A stretch of DNA of 64,000 nt from Ciona savignyi (Eukaryota; Chordata; Ascidiacea; Phlebobranchia; Cionidae). The notes under the pieces were generated by a model. The model had not been told where the DNA came from and did not search any database. It saw nothing but the letters and a program-made list of their open reading frames with translations. This document shows positions 1 to 11,782 of the stretch, piece after piece (position 1 is the first letter of the stretch; each line of letters opens with the position of its first letter). Position numbers and translations under genes: made by a program. The stretch spans positions 572,053 to 636,052 of the forward strand of contig CH002901.1 in NCBI GenBank assembly GCA_000149265.1, written 5' to 3'.

Positions 1-991
1 AATGCAATAACACCTTGCTAGTTTAGTGGAAGCATAACTACCAATTCATGTTATTAATAGCATTTAGAAAACCCATTTAGTTTATTGTGAAACACATAAT
101 ATGACTGTTAGTGCTAAGTCTAGCCCTTTAGTACTGTTAATGCTAAGTCTAGCCCTGTTGGTTACCAAATGAACATAGGGGGCCCATATTAGACAGGTGC
201 CAACATACGACTTAAAATCTCTATAAAAAAAATTTTTTAAAAGAAGTTTTATTTCTACCAGTAAAAGTAGGTCTAGGCTATATAGTTCTATTTAACTACA
301 GTAAAAGTTATTTTAGTATTTGATCTTTTCTATTATATATTAGCAGAAAACAAAAATTGCAAATTTAGATTCAGACCTTCTCAAACCGAAATAGCTACAG
401 AAAACATTGAGTTTGGTGATTTCACGCTCAAACTTCGGTTTAGAGATTCCATAATTTGATATACTGACACTGGTTCTTGCAGCAAATTTTTATTCTTCAA
501 AATATATTGAAAATTGGAGGGGCCCATTTTACCCACGTGGCCCATTTTACCCACTTTTCCCCTAATATAAAAGGTGGAAAAGTTGCGATATATAAGCCTA
601 CCTCGTCTAGGAATATCTTTTTTATTGAAATGGACTAACAAGTTTGGTTGGTTAACTTCTGCTTAGCCTTGACCAAACAAAACTATGTGAAAGGTGTAAA
701 AAATATGTGTAACCTGTAGACCATTCTAGAAAAATACGTAGACTATGGTACACAGTCGTTTTTTTTTTATATAAATGAGGTAGTAAACCCTTCCTTGATA
801 GTATTCTATTTCCACATGAGGATTGTTAAGAATGACCTATATGGCCCAGTTTGGGAATTGTTAAGAAAGTAGCCGATATGGCCCAGTTTTAAGAGAGCTA
901 TCAAAAGAGAAAGCGAGATTGTGTTGTAATAAAAGACAAAAATATGAAACACATATTTACTGCAGCAACAGCACACGGATAATTTGTCGAA

Positions 992-1091
992 NNNNNNNNN
1001 NNNNNNNNNNNNNNNNNNNNNNNNNNNNNNNNNNNNNNNNNNNNNNNNNNNNNNNNNNNNNNNNNNNNNNNNNNNNNNNNNNNNNNNNNNN
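992..1091. other. Assembly gap (100 N)
   Basis: A run of exactly 100 N bases, the usual convention for a gap of unknown size. Reading frames that cross it have no meaning. Confidence 0.99.
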
Positions 1092-2184
1092 CCCATGCAT
1101 TACTTACAACCAGTAACTATTTTCGGCGGGATGTCAACACTTCCTATGTAGGTATCGTGGTATATGTCCAAAAATCAGTACAACAGACAAACGAAATGTA
1201 TTTACTTTTTTTATTTATATTACACTATCCTGCATATTCCGAATCAATACATCAATAAAAATAACATTGCTTTTTATGTCTTTAACCTATTTGGTTAAAT
1301 ATGAAGGTAACCACTGCATTAGTAAAACGTATCTTTACTTTAGTCACTACTGATTAAGTAAATTTTTGCTTCTTAAATAGTTTTAGGTTGGAGGAACCGA
1401 TGTTTAACGTTTAACCGTCTCTATAGTCTTACTTGGCTAAAACAAGATGCCCATCACTTGGTGCCAAGCTAATATCTATTTTCTAAAAATACCGTTTCGT
1501 CAAAATACCGTTTCATAATCGATGGTTAGCAAGTGCAGTACTGTAACCGTAACTTGTGGTATAGCTATAGCCGGGCCCATATTTCTTTTAACGTCAAATT
1601 GCTTCCCAAATCTGTATTTTCTAGAGCAACTCAATTGCACACTTCAACAGAAGATAAGCTTTGTTCCCACTAGACGAGGGCCAGGGGTAGCATCTATCTG
1701 TCTCTTATCACGATCCAACCTGCAAATGCCTGCACAAGTTTCTAACGCTAATCGAGAGAGGCATGTGTGTCGTCTAATAGACTGCATACCAATTTCCACG
1801 GTACGTTTACGGTCACTATGTGACTATTATTCACATGTGAAAATTGGAATATCGATTTAGTCTTTGTAATTACGCACATCAGTGATCATCTATAGTTTGA
1901 AATGATGAAAAATTAGTAATCTTATATACGCTGTTATTATTTTTGCAACATACAAACATTTTATTGACATATCTATTTGTTTTAGATGAGATTTGATAGA
2001 AATGTAGACTCAACTACTTTCTGTTACCCTACGAAGATCTCTGGATTGCTTTTCCGACTCGTCAGTGACGTCATAGACACTATTTTATTGACGACAGCAA
2101 AATCACACAGTGGGCTGGTGATATTTACACTGAATAAATTTCCATCATAAACATAACACTGCAACTGTTAAGTTCCAGTGACAA

Positions 2185-2316
2185 CAGTGATTTTTACTAA
2201 TGATATTCAGCTTAAATAGTATTTTATTCAGTGATTTTTACTTATGATATGCAGCTTAAAGAGTATTTTATTCAATGATTTTTACTAATGATATGCAGCT
2301 TGAAGAGTATTTTATT
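2185..2316. repeat. 44-bp tandem repeat, three copies
   Basis: Three head-to-tail copies start at 2185, 2229 and 2273, each 44 bp, with the shared core 'gatttttactaatgatatgc' and only a few differences. It lies just upstream of the decayed gypsy gag, so it may be part of that element's LTR or leader, but no second copy was found to confirm this. Confidence 0.85.
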
Positions 2317-2642
2317 ATGTCGTCAATTAAATTGTTTTTTTTTCCAATTACGTTTTCCGAGATGTTTTGAACAGTAAGAAATGAAATGGTATTTTGTTGT
2401 GGGCATCACTTAATCAGTCTGGCGCGCGTGTTTTTCGTTGATGATTTTTTTATTATAGCGGGTTTAAATTCAGTTCTGTACTTTACTTTTGCCTTTACTT
2501 GTATTTTCTACGACATTACGTTTATTTTTGTTACTTGCTAAATTGCTTGTGTTACAGCGCCAAGTTAAGTTATAAGTTTGTTTAAACTTTGAATAAAGTA
2601 AAATTCAGTGCAATTAAACAAACTTATATTATCTGTAAGAAG

Positions 2643-3700
2643 ATGTCATCTTTGAACGATGTACTGAGACCGTCAAGATTCGACGCTGATTCTGGATCGC
2701 CTAAAGCAGCCAAGCAGCTTCAACATTGGTGAAGGATATTTACAGGATATTTAGAGAACTGTACAAAATATGCAACAGCTCAACGCGCAGAACTTCCCAA
2801 CAAACTAAGCATTCTGTTTGCATTCGTAAGTACAGAAGTATACGAATTAATTGAAGATTGTCCTTCATATGAAGATGCTGTAACAAAATTGAAATCCATA
2901 TATATTAAAACTCCAAACGTGATTTTTGCGCGTCACCTATTGTCAACACGTAAACAGAAACCGGATGAAGCATTACAAGAATATCTACATGTGTTGCACG
3001 GGCTAAGTATAAGATTGCAATTTTAAAGATGTCACCGCCAGCGACTATCGCAAAGAACTTGTCCGAGATGCCTTTATAAACGGTTTATCTTCCCATCATA
3101 TACGTCAGCGGCTTTTGGAGAATAACGAGCTCACCTTTGATCAAGCGTTTGAAATTGCTAACACGCTACGCATGGCGCAAGAACACTCTGCAGTTTATTT
3201 GCAAAAAGAAGGTGCGGTAGCAGCCGTTTCCCCTCCTGAGGAAACGTCGACTTCGGGGACACCGTTAACTGGAGATTAAGGGACAATCGGTTCAATCTCA
3301 AAACCCAAACCAAAACGATGTTGTTACTTCTGCGGCAATTGGTCAAATCACGCAAGTACGCAGTGCCCTGCTCGAAATGTATCCTGTTCTGCTTGTGGTA
3401 GGAGAGGCCATCTCTCCAAAGTGTGCAATGCTAAGCAAATGGGGAATGAGGTGAGGCGACAATCGTATTCAGGTTGTACTGCAGCCCTACATACACCAAC
3501 GGACCAATCATTGTGTTCTATTACGGCGTCATGTCCTGGTAGTCTTTCTCGAGCTGCTTGTACAGTTAATGTTCAGGGCAAGAATGTCACGACACTTGTT
3601 GATTCCGGCAGTTCCGAAAGTTATATCGATGCATTTATATGCGAAAAGCTCAACTTGAAAACATACCCGTCATCTCACCAAGTTCAAATGGCATCCTCTT
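2643..3700 (+). pseudogene. Decayed gypsy-type gag with zinc knuckles, running into protease
   Basis: This is the 5' coding part of a Ty3/gypsy-type retrotransposon, starting at an ATG (MSSLNDVLRP). Readable gag-like sequence is broken by several stop codons and frame changes (a Trp-to-stop near 2731, others near 3005-3025 and 3280). Two CCHC-type zinc knuckles follow at about 3320-3425; the second, CSACGRRGHLSKVC, is canonical and the first has one extra spacer residue. An aspartic protease active site, LVDSGSSESYID, lies at about 3597-3632. The protease is interrupted at about 3700 by a repeat element and resumes near 5733. It is a dead copy; function is inferred only from these motifs and their order. 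Confidence 0.85.
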
Positions 3701-5732
3701 ATTATGGGTCCCATTTGGAAAAATGGGACACATATTGTTTTTGTCAGTTTTTTTTTTTTCTTTTTTTTTCTTTTTTTTTTTTCTTCGTCAAAGGTTTGAC
3801 TGGCGTGGCATGTCGCCCCGACATCTACCAGAAGGAATAATGAAATCGTAATGACACTTAGCCATTCGTTAGACAACATGGTCTAGATATGCAGAAACCA
3901 AAATTTTGGGTAATAAATCAAGGGGAATTCCGCTGGGAGGTTAAAAACCAAAACGGTATTTTTTATGAAAAAATTAGCTTTTTGTGGCATTGCGCTTGAA
4001 CGGCTGCTCCAATTTCAATCATATTTGGTGAAAAGTATGTGTATTAGTCACTGATTTAACACTTGAAAGAAATAAAAAATTTACCTAGGAAAATACCCTA
4101 AAAAATTAGATTTTGTACTGAAATCATGATTGTGACAGGCATGCCATATCGCCCCAACATCTACCAAAAAGAGTATTGGAATCGCAATGAAAATTGGACA
4201 TTTTTTAGACAACATGGTTTAGACATGCAGAAACCAAAATTTGGGTGATAAATCCAGGGAAATTCCCCTGGGAAGTTAAAAACCAAAACGCTATTTTTTT
4301 TATAAAAAATTAGACTTTTTTGGGCATAGCGCTTGAACGGTTGTTACCATTTGAATCAGATTTTGTGAAATGTAAGTGGATTAGCCACTGATTTAACATT
4401 TAGAGAAAAGATTAAAATTACCTAGGGAAATACCCCCAAAAATAAAATATGTTCTCAAATCATGATTGTGACAAGCATGCCATGTCGCCCCGACATCTAC
4501 CGAAAGGAGTAATAAAATCGCAATGAAAATTGGACATTTGTAAGACAACATGAGTTCAGATATGCAGAAACAAAAATTTTGGGTAATGAATCGAGGGGAA
4601 TTCCCCTGAGACGTTAAAAACCAAAACGTTTTTTTCTAATAAATTAGCCTTTATGGGCATAGCGCTTGAACGGCTGCTCTAATTTTATTTAGATTTGGTG
4701 AAATGTAAGTGCATTTCTCACTGATATAACAATTAGAAAAAATAAAAACTTACCTAAAAAGGGTAAATACCCTAAAAAATAAAATTTTGTTCCCAAATCA
4801 TGATTGTGACATACATGCCATAGCGCCCCGACATCTACCAGAAATAATAACGAAATCGTAATGACACTTTGTCATTTGTTAGACAACATGGTCTAGATAT
4901 TCAGAAACCAAAAGTTTGTGTGATAAATCCAGGGAAATTCCCATAGGACTTTAAAACCAAAACGGTATTTTTTCCAAAAATGTAGCTTTATTTGGCATGA
5001 CGCTTGAACCGATGCTCCAATTTCAATCAGATTTGGTGGAATGATAGTGCATTAGTCACTGCTTTACCTCTTAGAAGTAATTAAAGAATTACCAAAGGAT
5101 TTACCCTTAAAATTATGACTTGATCCTAAAACATGATTGTGACAGGCATGCCACATCGCCCACATCTTCAACAAAGACTTGTCAAATCGCATAAAAACTT
5201 TCTTAGATAACATTACCCAGATATGTAAGAAATATAAATTTATCTGCTAAACCGAAGGAGATTCTCCGAATTCATAAAAAAAACTTAATCGGGCTGTTTC
5301 CGGAATTTAGCTTCATTTCAATGTAGCGCTTGACAAAAGGCTTTAATTTAAAACATTTGTGGTGAAATAACACGATTAGCCCATTCATTTACACACATGG
5401 AAAAGAAGTTTGGTTTGATAACTATGGGGCCCATGCGTTTATGCTTGCAAAAACAAAACTATGGCAGTCCGGTTAAAACGTTCTGGAATGTTCGATAACA
5501 TGGACTGGCGTGCACATATCTGACAATATCATATACATATTGTGTAATTGACATGGATAACTAGATCGGATTGTTACCTCAGGGACCCATGCGTTTATGC
5601 TTGCAGAAACAAACTACATTCTCGGTTTATAAAATAAAAGTTGTGGTTGGGTACCCTGCTCGCATGAATATATAGCATACAAAATGTGTTTTACAAATAG
5701 GGGTGGTTACACACGTGGTTGACACTTTCTAG
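3701..5732 (+). mobile_element. Copy A of a tandem-unit repeat element, inserted in the gypsy protease
   Basis: The element starts near 'attatgggtcccattt' and ends '...ggttgacactttCTAG' followed by T. Its interior is a head-to-tail array of ~336-bp units: the word 'gacatctacc' recurs at about 3821, 4155, 4491 and 4830, and a decayed unit follows near 5160. Each unit carries the same blocks (cattgcgcttgaacggctgctcc, caggcatgccatgtcgcccc, ggggaattcccctgg). A terminal non-unit block (5400-5732) has 'catgcgtttatgcttgc'. The gypsy protease frame is continuous across the insertion, with the family-typical order active site then I-L-G-L. No coding capacity was seen. A CTAG end followed by T resembles a Helitron 3' end, but I did not find the matching hairpin, so the class is open. 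Confidence 0.75.
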
Positions 5733-6762
5733 TTTAAAATTGAAATCTATTGGGTTTTGTATTGCAAATTTAAAGATTGAAGATATACAGTATAATGCTA
5801 CAAAGCTGCATGTGCTTGAACAGCTTTGTATAGTGACGTCATTCTTGGATTAGAATTCCAAAGTCAACATCAGAGGTTAATATTTGAATTTGGTGGAAAA
5901 TCGCCGGACTTGGTTGTTTCTAATAAATCTAACTGCCCACTCGCAGCGGCTTATACGGAGGCTGCTTCACTCTTTTAAAATCTGTTACGGGCTGTCAGGC
6001 CCATCGTCACTAAATCTCGCCGTTTTAATCCGGAGGACCGAGAGTTTATTCAACGTAGCATTGATAACTTACTTTACGAATGAGTAATTCAAGCTAGCAG
6101 ATCTCCCTGGCGTGCGCAAGTCGTGGTTGTAAAGGACGAAACAAAGCGACACAAGAAGCGGTTGTGCGTCGACTATTCGCAAACCATTAATATATATACC
6201 GAACTGGATGCTTTTCCCTTACCACGCATAGAGGACATGGTAACTGAACTCAACTTTTGATTTGCGTAGCGCCTACCACCAAATTCCAATCGTAGAATCG
6301 GAACGTAAATACACCGCATTTGAAGCTAATGGTAGGCTGTACGAATTCATTCGTATTCCATTTGGTGTAAAGAATGGAGTCGCCGCTTTCCAACGAAAAA
6401 TGAGTCAATTGATCGAAGAGGAAGGTTTAAAGAGCACATTTCCATACCTTGATAATATAACAGTTGCTGGTCGTGATAAAGCGGATCATGACTTTAAAGT
6501 AAAAGCCTTCATGGACGCAATCAAACGTCGAAACTTTACCGTAAACGAAGCCAAAACGATTTCAGGCGTAACGCATATCCAAATTCTAGGATATGTGGTT
6601 GGAAACAGTGAAATAAAACCAGACACAGAACGCATGCGCCCTCTTCAAGAATTTCCTCCGCCCAACGATGTCCGATCGCTTCGCCGAGTCCTTGAAATGT
6701 TTGCTTATTATGCAAAGTGGATACGTGATTTTGGGGATAAAACTTTTACGACTCTTTTATGA
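5733..6762 (+). pseudogene. Decayed gypsy-type protease end and reverse transcriptase
   Basis: The frame resumes with a protease C-terminal signature (VILGLEFQ near 5830-5860) and then RT blocks in order: a VVVKDE block near 6124, a CVDYSQTIN block, FPLPRIEDMV near 6220, DLRSAYHQIP at about 6260-6290, IPFGVKNGVAAFQR, and the polymerase box as YLDN (about 6444-6455) rather than YXDD. Frames shift near 6085 and 6255, so this is not translatable as one protein. After the RT connection motif (YYAKWIRDFGDK, 6700-6745) the RNase H region is missing and the sequence passes directly into the integrase zinc domain, so the copy also has an internal deletion. Confidence 0.85.
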
Positions 6763-7059
6763 GAGCAGTTTGCTCCTCCTCCTCGGGCGTGTACAATCTG
6801 GAATACCTCCACAATAACCTATGTCATCCTGGTGTCTCACGGCTGCTACATTTTGTTCGTACAAAGAATCTGCCACACTCCACTGCGGATGTTCGGAGGG
6901 TTACAGCTGAATGTAAGGTATGTGCTGAAGTTAAACCACACTTCTTTCGACCAAATATGGGCACCATAATCAAGGCAACGCAGCCCATGGAGCGCCTGAG
7001 AGTAGATTTTAAAGGTCCCGTTTCTTCAACATCCAGCAATAAGTATTTATTGATTATAA
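6759..7059 (+). pseudogene. Gypsy-type integrase, zinc-binding N-terminal part
   Basis: An H-H-C-C zinc-binding domain is visible (HNNLCHPG ... AECKVCAEVKP), followed by the start of the catalytic core (RLRVDFKGPV ... KYLLII). The first catalytic Asp lies in VDFKG. The frame is cut after LLII at 7059 by another repeat element. The sequence 'attataa' at 7053-7059 recurs at 10024-10030, where the integrase frame continues. Confidence 0.85.
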
Positions 7060-8895
7060 CTAGAGAGTGTCAACCACGTTTTTAACCACCACCATTTGTA
7101 AAACACATTTTGTATGCCATATATTCATGCTACAGGGTCCCTAACCACAATTTGTATTTTATACACTGAGTATGTAGTTTGTTTCTGCAAGCATAAACGC
7201 ATGGGTCCCATAGTTGTCCAACTAAACTTTTTTTCAATGTGTAGTTAAAAAAAGAATAAACATCTTAATTTACGAACATTTTACCTTAAATGTTTTAAAT
7301 TAAACCTTTTTAAGCGCTGTAATGAAATAAAGGAAATTCACCTAGGTTTAGTAGATGAGTTTCTGTTTTTACATATGTTGGCCATGTTATGTAACAATTC
7401 TTAACGTTTTAATGTGATTTGTCGACTCCTTGTTGGAGATGTCAGTGCGATATGGCATGCCTGTCACAATCATAATTCAGGAACATATCTTCGTTTTTAG
7501 GGGAATTACTCTAAGCAAATGTTTTCTTTCTTTTAATTGACCTAAAGTGTCTAATGGTCTAACATTTAACCAAATCTGATCAAAATTAGAGCAGCCGTTC
7601 AAGCGCTATGCCCAAAAAATCTAATTTTTTAGAAAAAAAATGTTTTGGTTTTTAACGTCTCAGGGGAATTTCCCTAGATTCATTACCCAAAATTTTGGTT
7701 TATGCTTTTCTAGACCATGTTCTGTTACAAATGCCAAATTTTTATTGCGATTTCATTACTCCTTTTGCTAGATTTGGCATGCTTGTCACAATCATAATTA
7801 GAGAACAAAATTCGATTTTTAGGGTATTTCCCTGGGTAATTTTTTTATTTCTTTTAAGTGTTAAATCAGTGACTAATGCACTTACATTCTACCAAATCTG
7901 ATTCAAATTGTATCGGTCTTTCAAGCGCTATGCCCAAAAAAGGCTATTTTTTAGAAAAAAATACCGTTTTGGTTTTAACGTCCCAGGGGAATTCCCCTTG
8001 ATTTATCACCCAAAATTTTGATTTCTGCATATCTAGACCATGTTGTCCAACAAATCACCGAGTTTTATTGCGATTCCATTAACCCTTTTGGTAGATGTCG
8101 GGGCGACATAGCATGCCTGTCACAATTATCATTTAACAGCAAAAGTTTAATTTTTAGGGTATTTCCCTAAGTAATTTTTTTATTTTTTTTAAGTGTTAAA
8201 TTAGTGACTAGTGCACTAACATTCCACCATATTTGATTCAAATTGGAGCAGCTGTTCAAGCGCTATGGCCTAAAAAGCTAATTTTTTTTAAAAAAATGAC
8301 CGTTTTGGTTTTTAACGTCCAAGGGGAATTTCCCTATAATTATTACCCAAAATTTTGGTTTCTGCAAATCTAGGCCATGTTGTCTGAAAAATCACCAAGT
8401 TTCATTGCGATTCCATTATTCCTTCTGGTAGATGTCGGGGCGCCATATCATACCTGTCACAATTATCATTTAACAGCAAAAGTTTAATTTTTAGGGTATT
8501 TCCCTAGGTAATTTTTTTATTTCTTTTAATTGTTAAATCAGTGACTAGTGCACTAACATTTCACCAAATTTGATTCAAATTGGAGCAGCCGTTCAAGCGC
8601 CATGGCCTAAAAAGCTATTTTTTAGGAAAAAATGACCGTTTTGGTTTTTAACTTCCAAGGGGAATTCCCCTAAATTTATTACTCAAAATTTTGGTTTCTG
8701 CATATCTAGGCCATGTTGTCTAACAAATCACCAAGTTTCATTGCGATTCCATTATTCCTTCTGGTAGATGTCGGGGCGCCATGCCTGTCAAGCGTTTGAC
8801 GAAGAAAAAAAAAACGAAAAAAACGAAAAAAAAAAGAAAAAAAAAAAACGGACAAAAACAATATGTGTCCCATTTTTTCAAATGGGACCCATAAT
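7060..8895 (-). mobile_element. Copy B of the tandem-unit repeat element, reverse orientation
   Basis: This is the same family as the copy at 3701-5732, inverted. It starts CTAGAGAGTGTCAACC at 7060 and ends 'gggacccat' near 8891. Between these are about four reverse-complemented ~335-bp units ('gtagatgtcggggcg' at about 8091, 8430 and 8763, weaker near 7433 and 7770). A poly-A/G stretch at 8810-8850 mirrors the poly-T/C stretch at 3750-3782 of copy A. Its start-proximal ~680 bp closely match 11100-11782 in inverted orientation. A probable target duplication, attataa, lies at 7053-7059 and 10024-10030 outside the nested hAT-like element. Confidence 0.75.
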
Positions 8896-10023
8896 TAGGG
8901 ATGCACAATATAGAATTTCGAATCTTTGAGATTCGAATCTCTAGGGATTCGAATCTTTACAAGCGATTTAATAAGAATAGTTAGGATTCGAAATTAAAAA
9001 CGTAAAATATTGGCTGCGATCCAACGCGCAACAACACGCGTGATGCCGATTATGCAGACGTCAGCGTATCGTTTCAGCAAGCGTGCGACAGTAGATAACT
9101 ATGATAAGAAACTTTTGGTGAATCTTCATTAAAGTAAATTCGTAATCTCAAAATTGTAAAATGGCTTCTTTTTTCGTATGTAATACCCGTAATGCGTTTC
9201 TCCATACCGAAAGTGCATCTATCGTGCGAAAGCGTCCGAACATTTTCTAAAGCGGTAGCTCGGTAATACAACTTGCATCAAAGCACAACAACATTATCTT
9301 ATCAGTTGTCCCATACACGTGCATCGTGGACAGACGCGCTTAAAACGAACGCACGCACAAATAAAGTAGGTCACGTTCGCCAGGCTGTAATCACGTGGTT
9401 TATCACACCTTTAAATATGACGCAATTATTCCAAAGGCGGAAGAGTTATTTACAGACTAAACACGTTAGTATTTGCAATATATATTTCACTTAAACTACT
9501 ATGTTTTCAATAAACACAATGAATGATATCCTATGTATTCAATTCAATGATATCCTATGTGTTATTTAGTTAGGTGATTTTGCAGTGATTAATTTATTAT
9601 ACTTTTACTGAGGTATAACTGTGTTAAATAGTAAATTAATGTTTAATTCTGCAAGGGCAATAATAGCTAGTCTTGATACCAAACTGGTGAAATAAAAATT
9701 GTCTGGTGTTTGGGAGCATTTTTCTCAGCCATTCATTTCAACTACAACCTACTAACTAGACTATTATCCTCCCTCATGGCAGATAGTGTTTAAAGATGTT
9801 ATATATGATTAAAAAAATATGTTATGGTATAATATTGTTTGACTACGTAAATTGCTTTCATCACAGTTTAAAAGCATATGGCTAATTCACTATAAATGAG
9901 AAAATATATGCACAGCATAGCAAATTTAAATACATGGTAAAACATTCTAGAATAGGATTCGAAATTCTAGATTCGAAATATATTATTCTAGAATACCCAA
10001 GTATCCTATATTGTGCATCCCTA
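8896..10023. mobile_element. hAT-like DNA transposon (non-autonomous), TIR TAGGGATGCACAATAT
   Basis: Terminal inverted repeats are TAGGGATGCACAATATAG at 8896 and its complement CTATATTGTGCATCCCTA ending at 10023. Sub-terminal GATTCGAA words are repeated in both orientations at each end. The TIR sequence resembles hAT-superfamily ends. Flanks are cccataat and attataat, sharing only ATAAT, so an 8-bp duplication is not clean. The ~1.1-kb interior has no transposase frame. It sits at the boundary of copy B and the gypsy integrase. Confidence 0.75.
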
Positions 10024-10490
10024 ATTATAATTGACGAGTTTTCACGATTTCCATTTGTTTTTCCATGTAAGGACATGACGACCCGAACCGTGATCACTTG
10101 TCTCGACAAGTTGTTTGCGTTATGTGGGACTGCTGGGTTCATCCACTCCGACAATGGACCAGCATTTGCATTACATGAATTCAAAAGTTATTTGCTGAGA
10201 CGTTGCATTGCGTCAAGCAAATCAAGTATCTACCATCCTGCTGGAAATGGACAAGCGGAAATGTGTTGGGTCTGTATGGAAAACTATTTTGCTGGCGTTG
10301 AAGACGCGCCGTTTGCAGCAGTCTCAATGGGAAACAGTTTTGCCCGACGCCCTTCACTTCATTCGATCTTTAGTATGTACTGCTACTAATGCCACCTCCC
10401 ACGAATCATTTTTTCATTTTCAAGGAAGATCAACAACCGGAGAATCACTTCCAAAATGGATGACCAACCCTGGAAAAGTATATTAACGCC
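10024..10490 (+). pseudogene. Gypsy-type integrase catalytic core, continuation
   Basis: The integrase frame interrupted at 7059 continues here with IDEFSRFPFVFPCKDM, then FIHSDNGPAF (second catalytic Asp of DDE) and a YHPAGNGQAE block just before the expected Glu region. A frame change occurs near 10250-10270. Weak coding-like sequence continues to about 10620, with no LTR recognised. Without the ~3 kb of insertions, the pieces at 6759-7059 and 10024-10490 form one integrase core. Confidence 0.85.
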
Positions 10491-10929
10491 GATTCGTTAG
10501 ACCGGACAAGAGCGCACCGCTAGCAGACGAGGTAAATGCAATGATTTGGCCATAAGGACGCGTGTGTAAAAAAAATAGAAGCTACAATGAGGATTTTAAA
10601 AAATGTTGGTGAAAGACAGCTTCCCGCGGTGGGTGGGTAATTTGTATCTGTAGATTGACAAAGCAAACCTTATATGGCGACAAACCTTTTAAAGTATTTC
10701 GTGAATGTGTGTATTATATAACAAAACAAATTTCGTAAATGTGTGTAGTATATAGGCAAAACGTTTCGTAAATATGTGTATTATATCGGCAAAACATTCC
10801 GTAAATGTGAAGACTAGTTTGAAAAAGATATACATTCATATTAAAATATAATGCTTTTAAGGCCAACGAAAAAAAGTTGTGTTTAAAGCTAATGATCTAG
10901 TTCATAATAATATGTGTTTAATAATATGT

Positions 10930-11782
10930 GTCTATTCACTAACGTGTTTTAACTACTGTAGTTTTGCCGTTTTATCTTGAAATATGAAGCTAAATTCCTA
11001 AAACAGCCAGATTTAGTTTTTGATAGCTTCGGGGAATTCCCCATGAGCTTAGTACATAAGTTTCTGTTTTTACATATGTGGGTGGCTAACGATACAGCAG
11101 TCCACCAAATCTGAACAACATGGTCTAGATAAGCAGAAACCAAAATTTTGGGTAATGAATCTAGGGAAATTCCCCTGAGACGTTAAATACCAAAACATTT
11201 TTTTCTAAAAAATTAGATTTTTTGGGCATAGCGCTTGAACGGCTGCTCTAATTTTGATCAGATTTGGTTAAATGTTAGACCATTAGACACTTTAGGTCAA
11301 TTAAAAGAAAGAAAACATTTGCTTAGAGTAATTCTCCTAAAAACGAAGATATGTTCCTAAATTATGATTGTGACAGGCATGCCATATCGCACTGACATCT
11401 CCAACAAGGAGTCGACAAATCACATTAAAACTTTAAGAATTGCTAGATAACATGGCCAACATATGTAAAAACAGAAACTCATCTGCTAAAACTAAACCTA
11501 GGGTAATTTCCTTTATTTCATTACAGCGCTTAAAAAGGTTTAATTTAAAACATTTAAGGTAAAATGTTCGTAAATTAAGATGTTTATTCTTTTTTAACTA
11601 CACATTGAAAAGAAGTTTGGTTGGACAACTATGGGACCCATGCGTTTATGCTTGCAGAAACAAACTACATACTCAGTGTATAAAATACAAATTGTGGTTA
11701 GGGACCCTGTAGCATGAATATATGGCATACAAAATGTGTTTTACAAATGGTGGTGGTTAAACACGTGGTTGACACTCTCTAG
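10930..11782 (+). mobile_element. Copy C of the tandem-unit repeat element, truncated
   Basis: Forward-orientation copy ending ...GGTTGACACTCTCTAG at 11782, again followed by T. It carries about one and a half internal units (caggcatgccatatcgc near 11370) and the terminal block with 'catgcgtttatgcttgcag'. Its last ~680 bp are nearly the inverted copy of 7060-7740, so 7060-11782 has long inverted ends. The left border is uncertain (10930-11100). Just after it, at about 11797-11815, 'cacgtttttaccaccaccatt' looks like the start of a further degenerate inverted copy. Confidence 0.65.

Larger units (their letters stand above)
1..2640. other. Gene-free leader region with repeat debris
   Basis: I see no convincing gene here. 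Open frames are short and have no family signature. Small local repeats occur: a ~36-bp unit twice around 823-893 sharing the words ttgttaagaa and atggcccagttt, and a doubled 'ggcccattttacccac' near 520-556. The last few hundred bases precede the gag-like frame of the decayed gypsy element, so part of 2350-2640 is probably its LTR or leader. I could not find a matching 3' copy to prove LTR borders. Confidence 0.5.

Noticed and set aside
3701..5732. Classification as a definite Helitron
   Set aside because: The 3' CTAG|T fits, but no clear hairpin was found near the end, the 5' end does not start TC, and one copy shows a possible target duplication.
9882..10184. 100-codon minus frame
   Set aside because: It spans the hAT-like element end and the antisense of the gypsy integrase.
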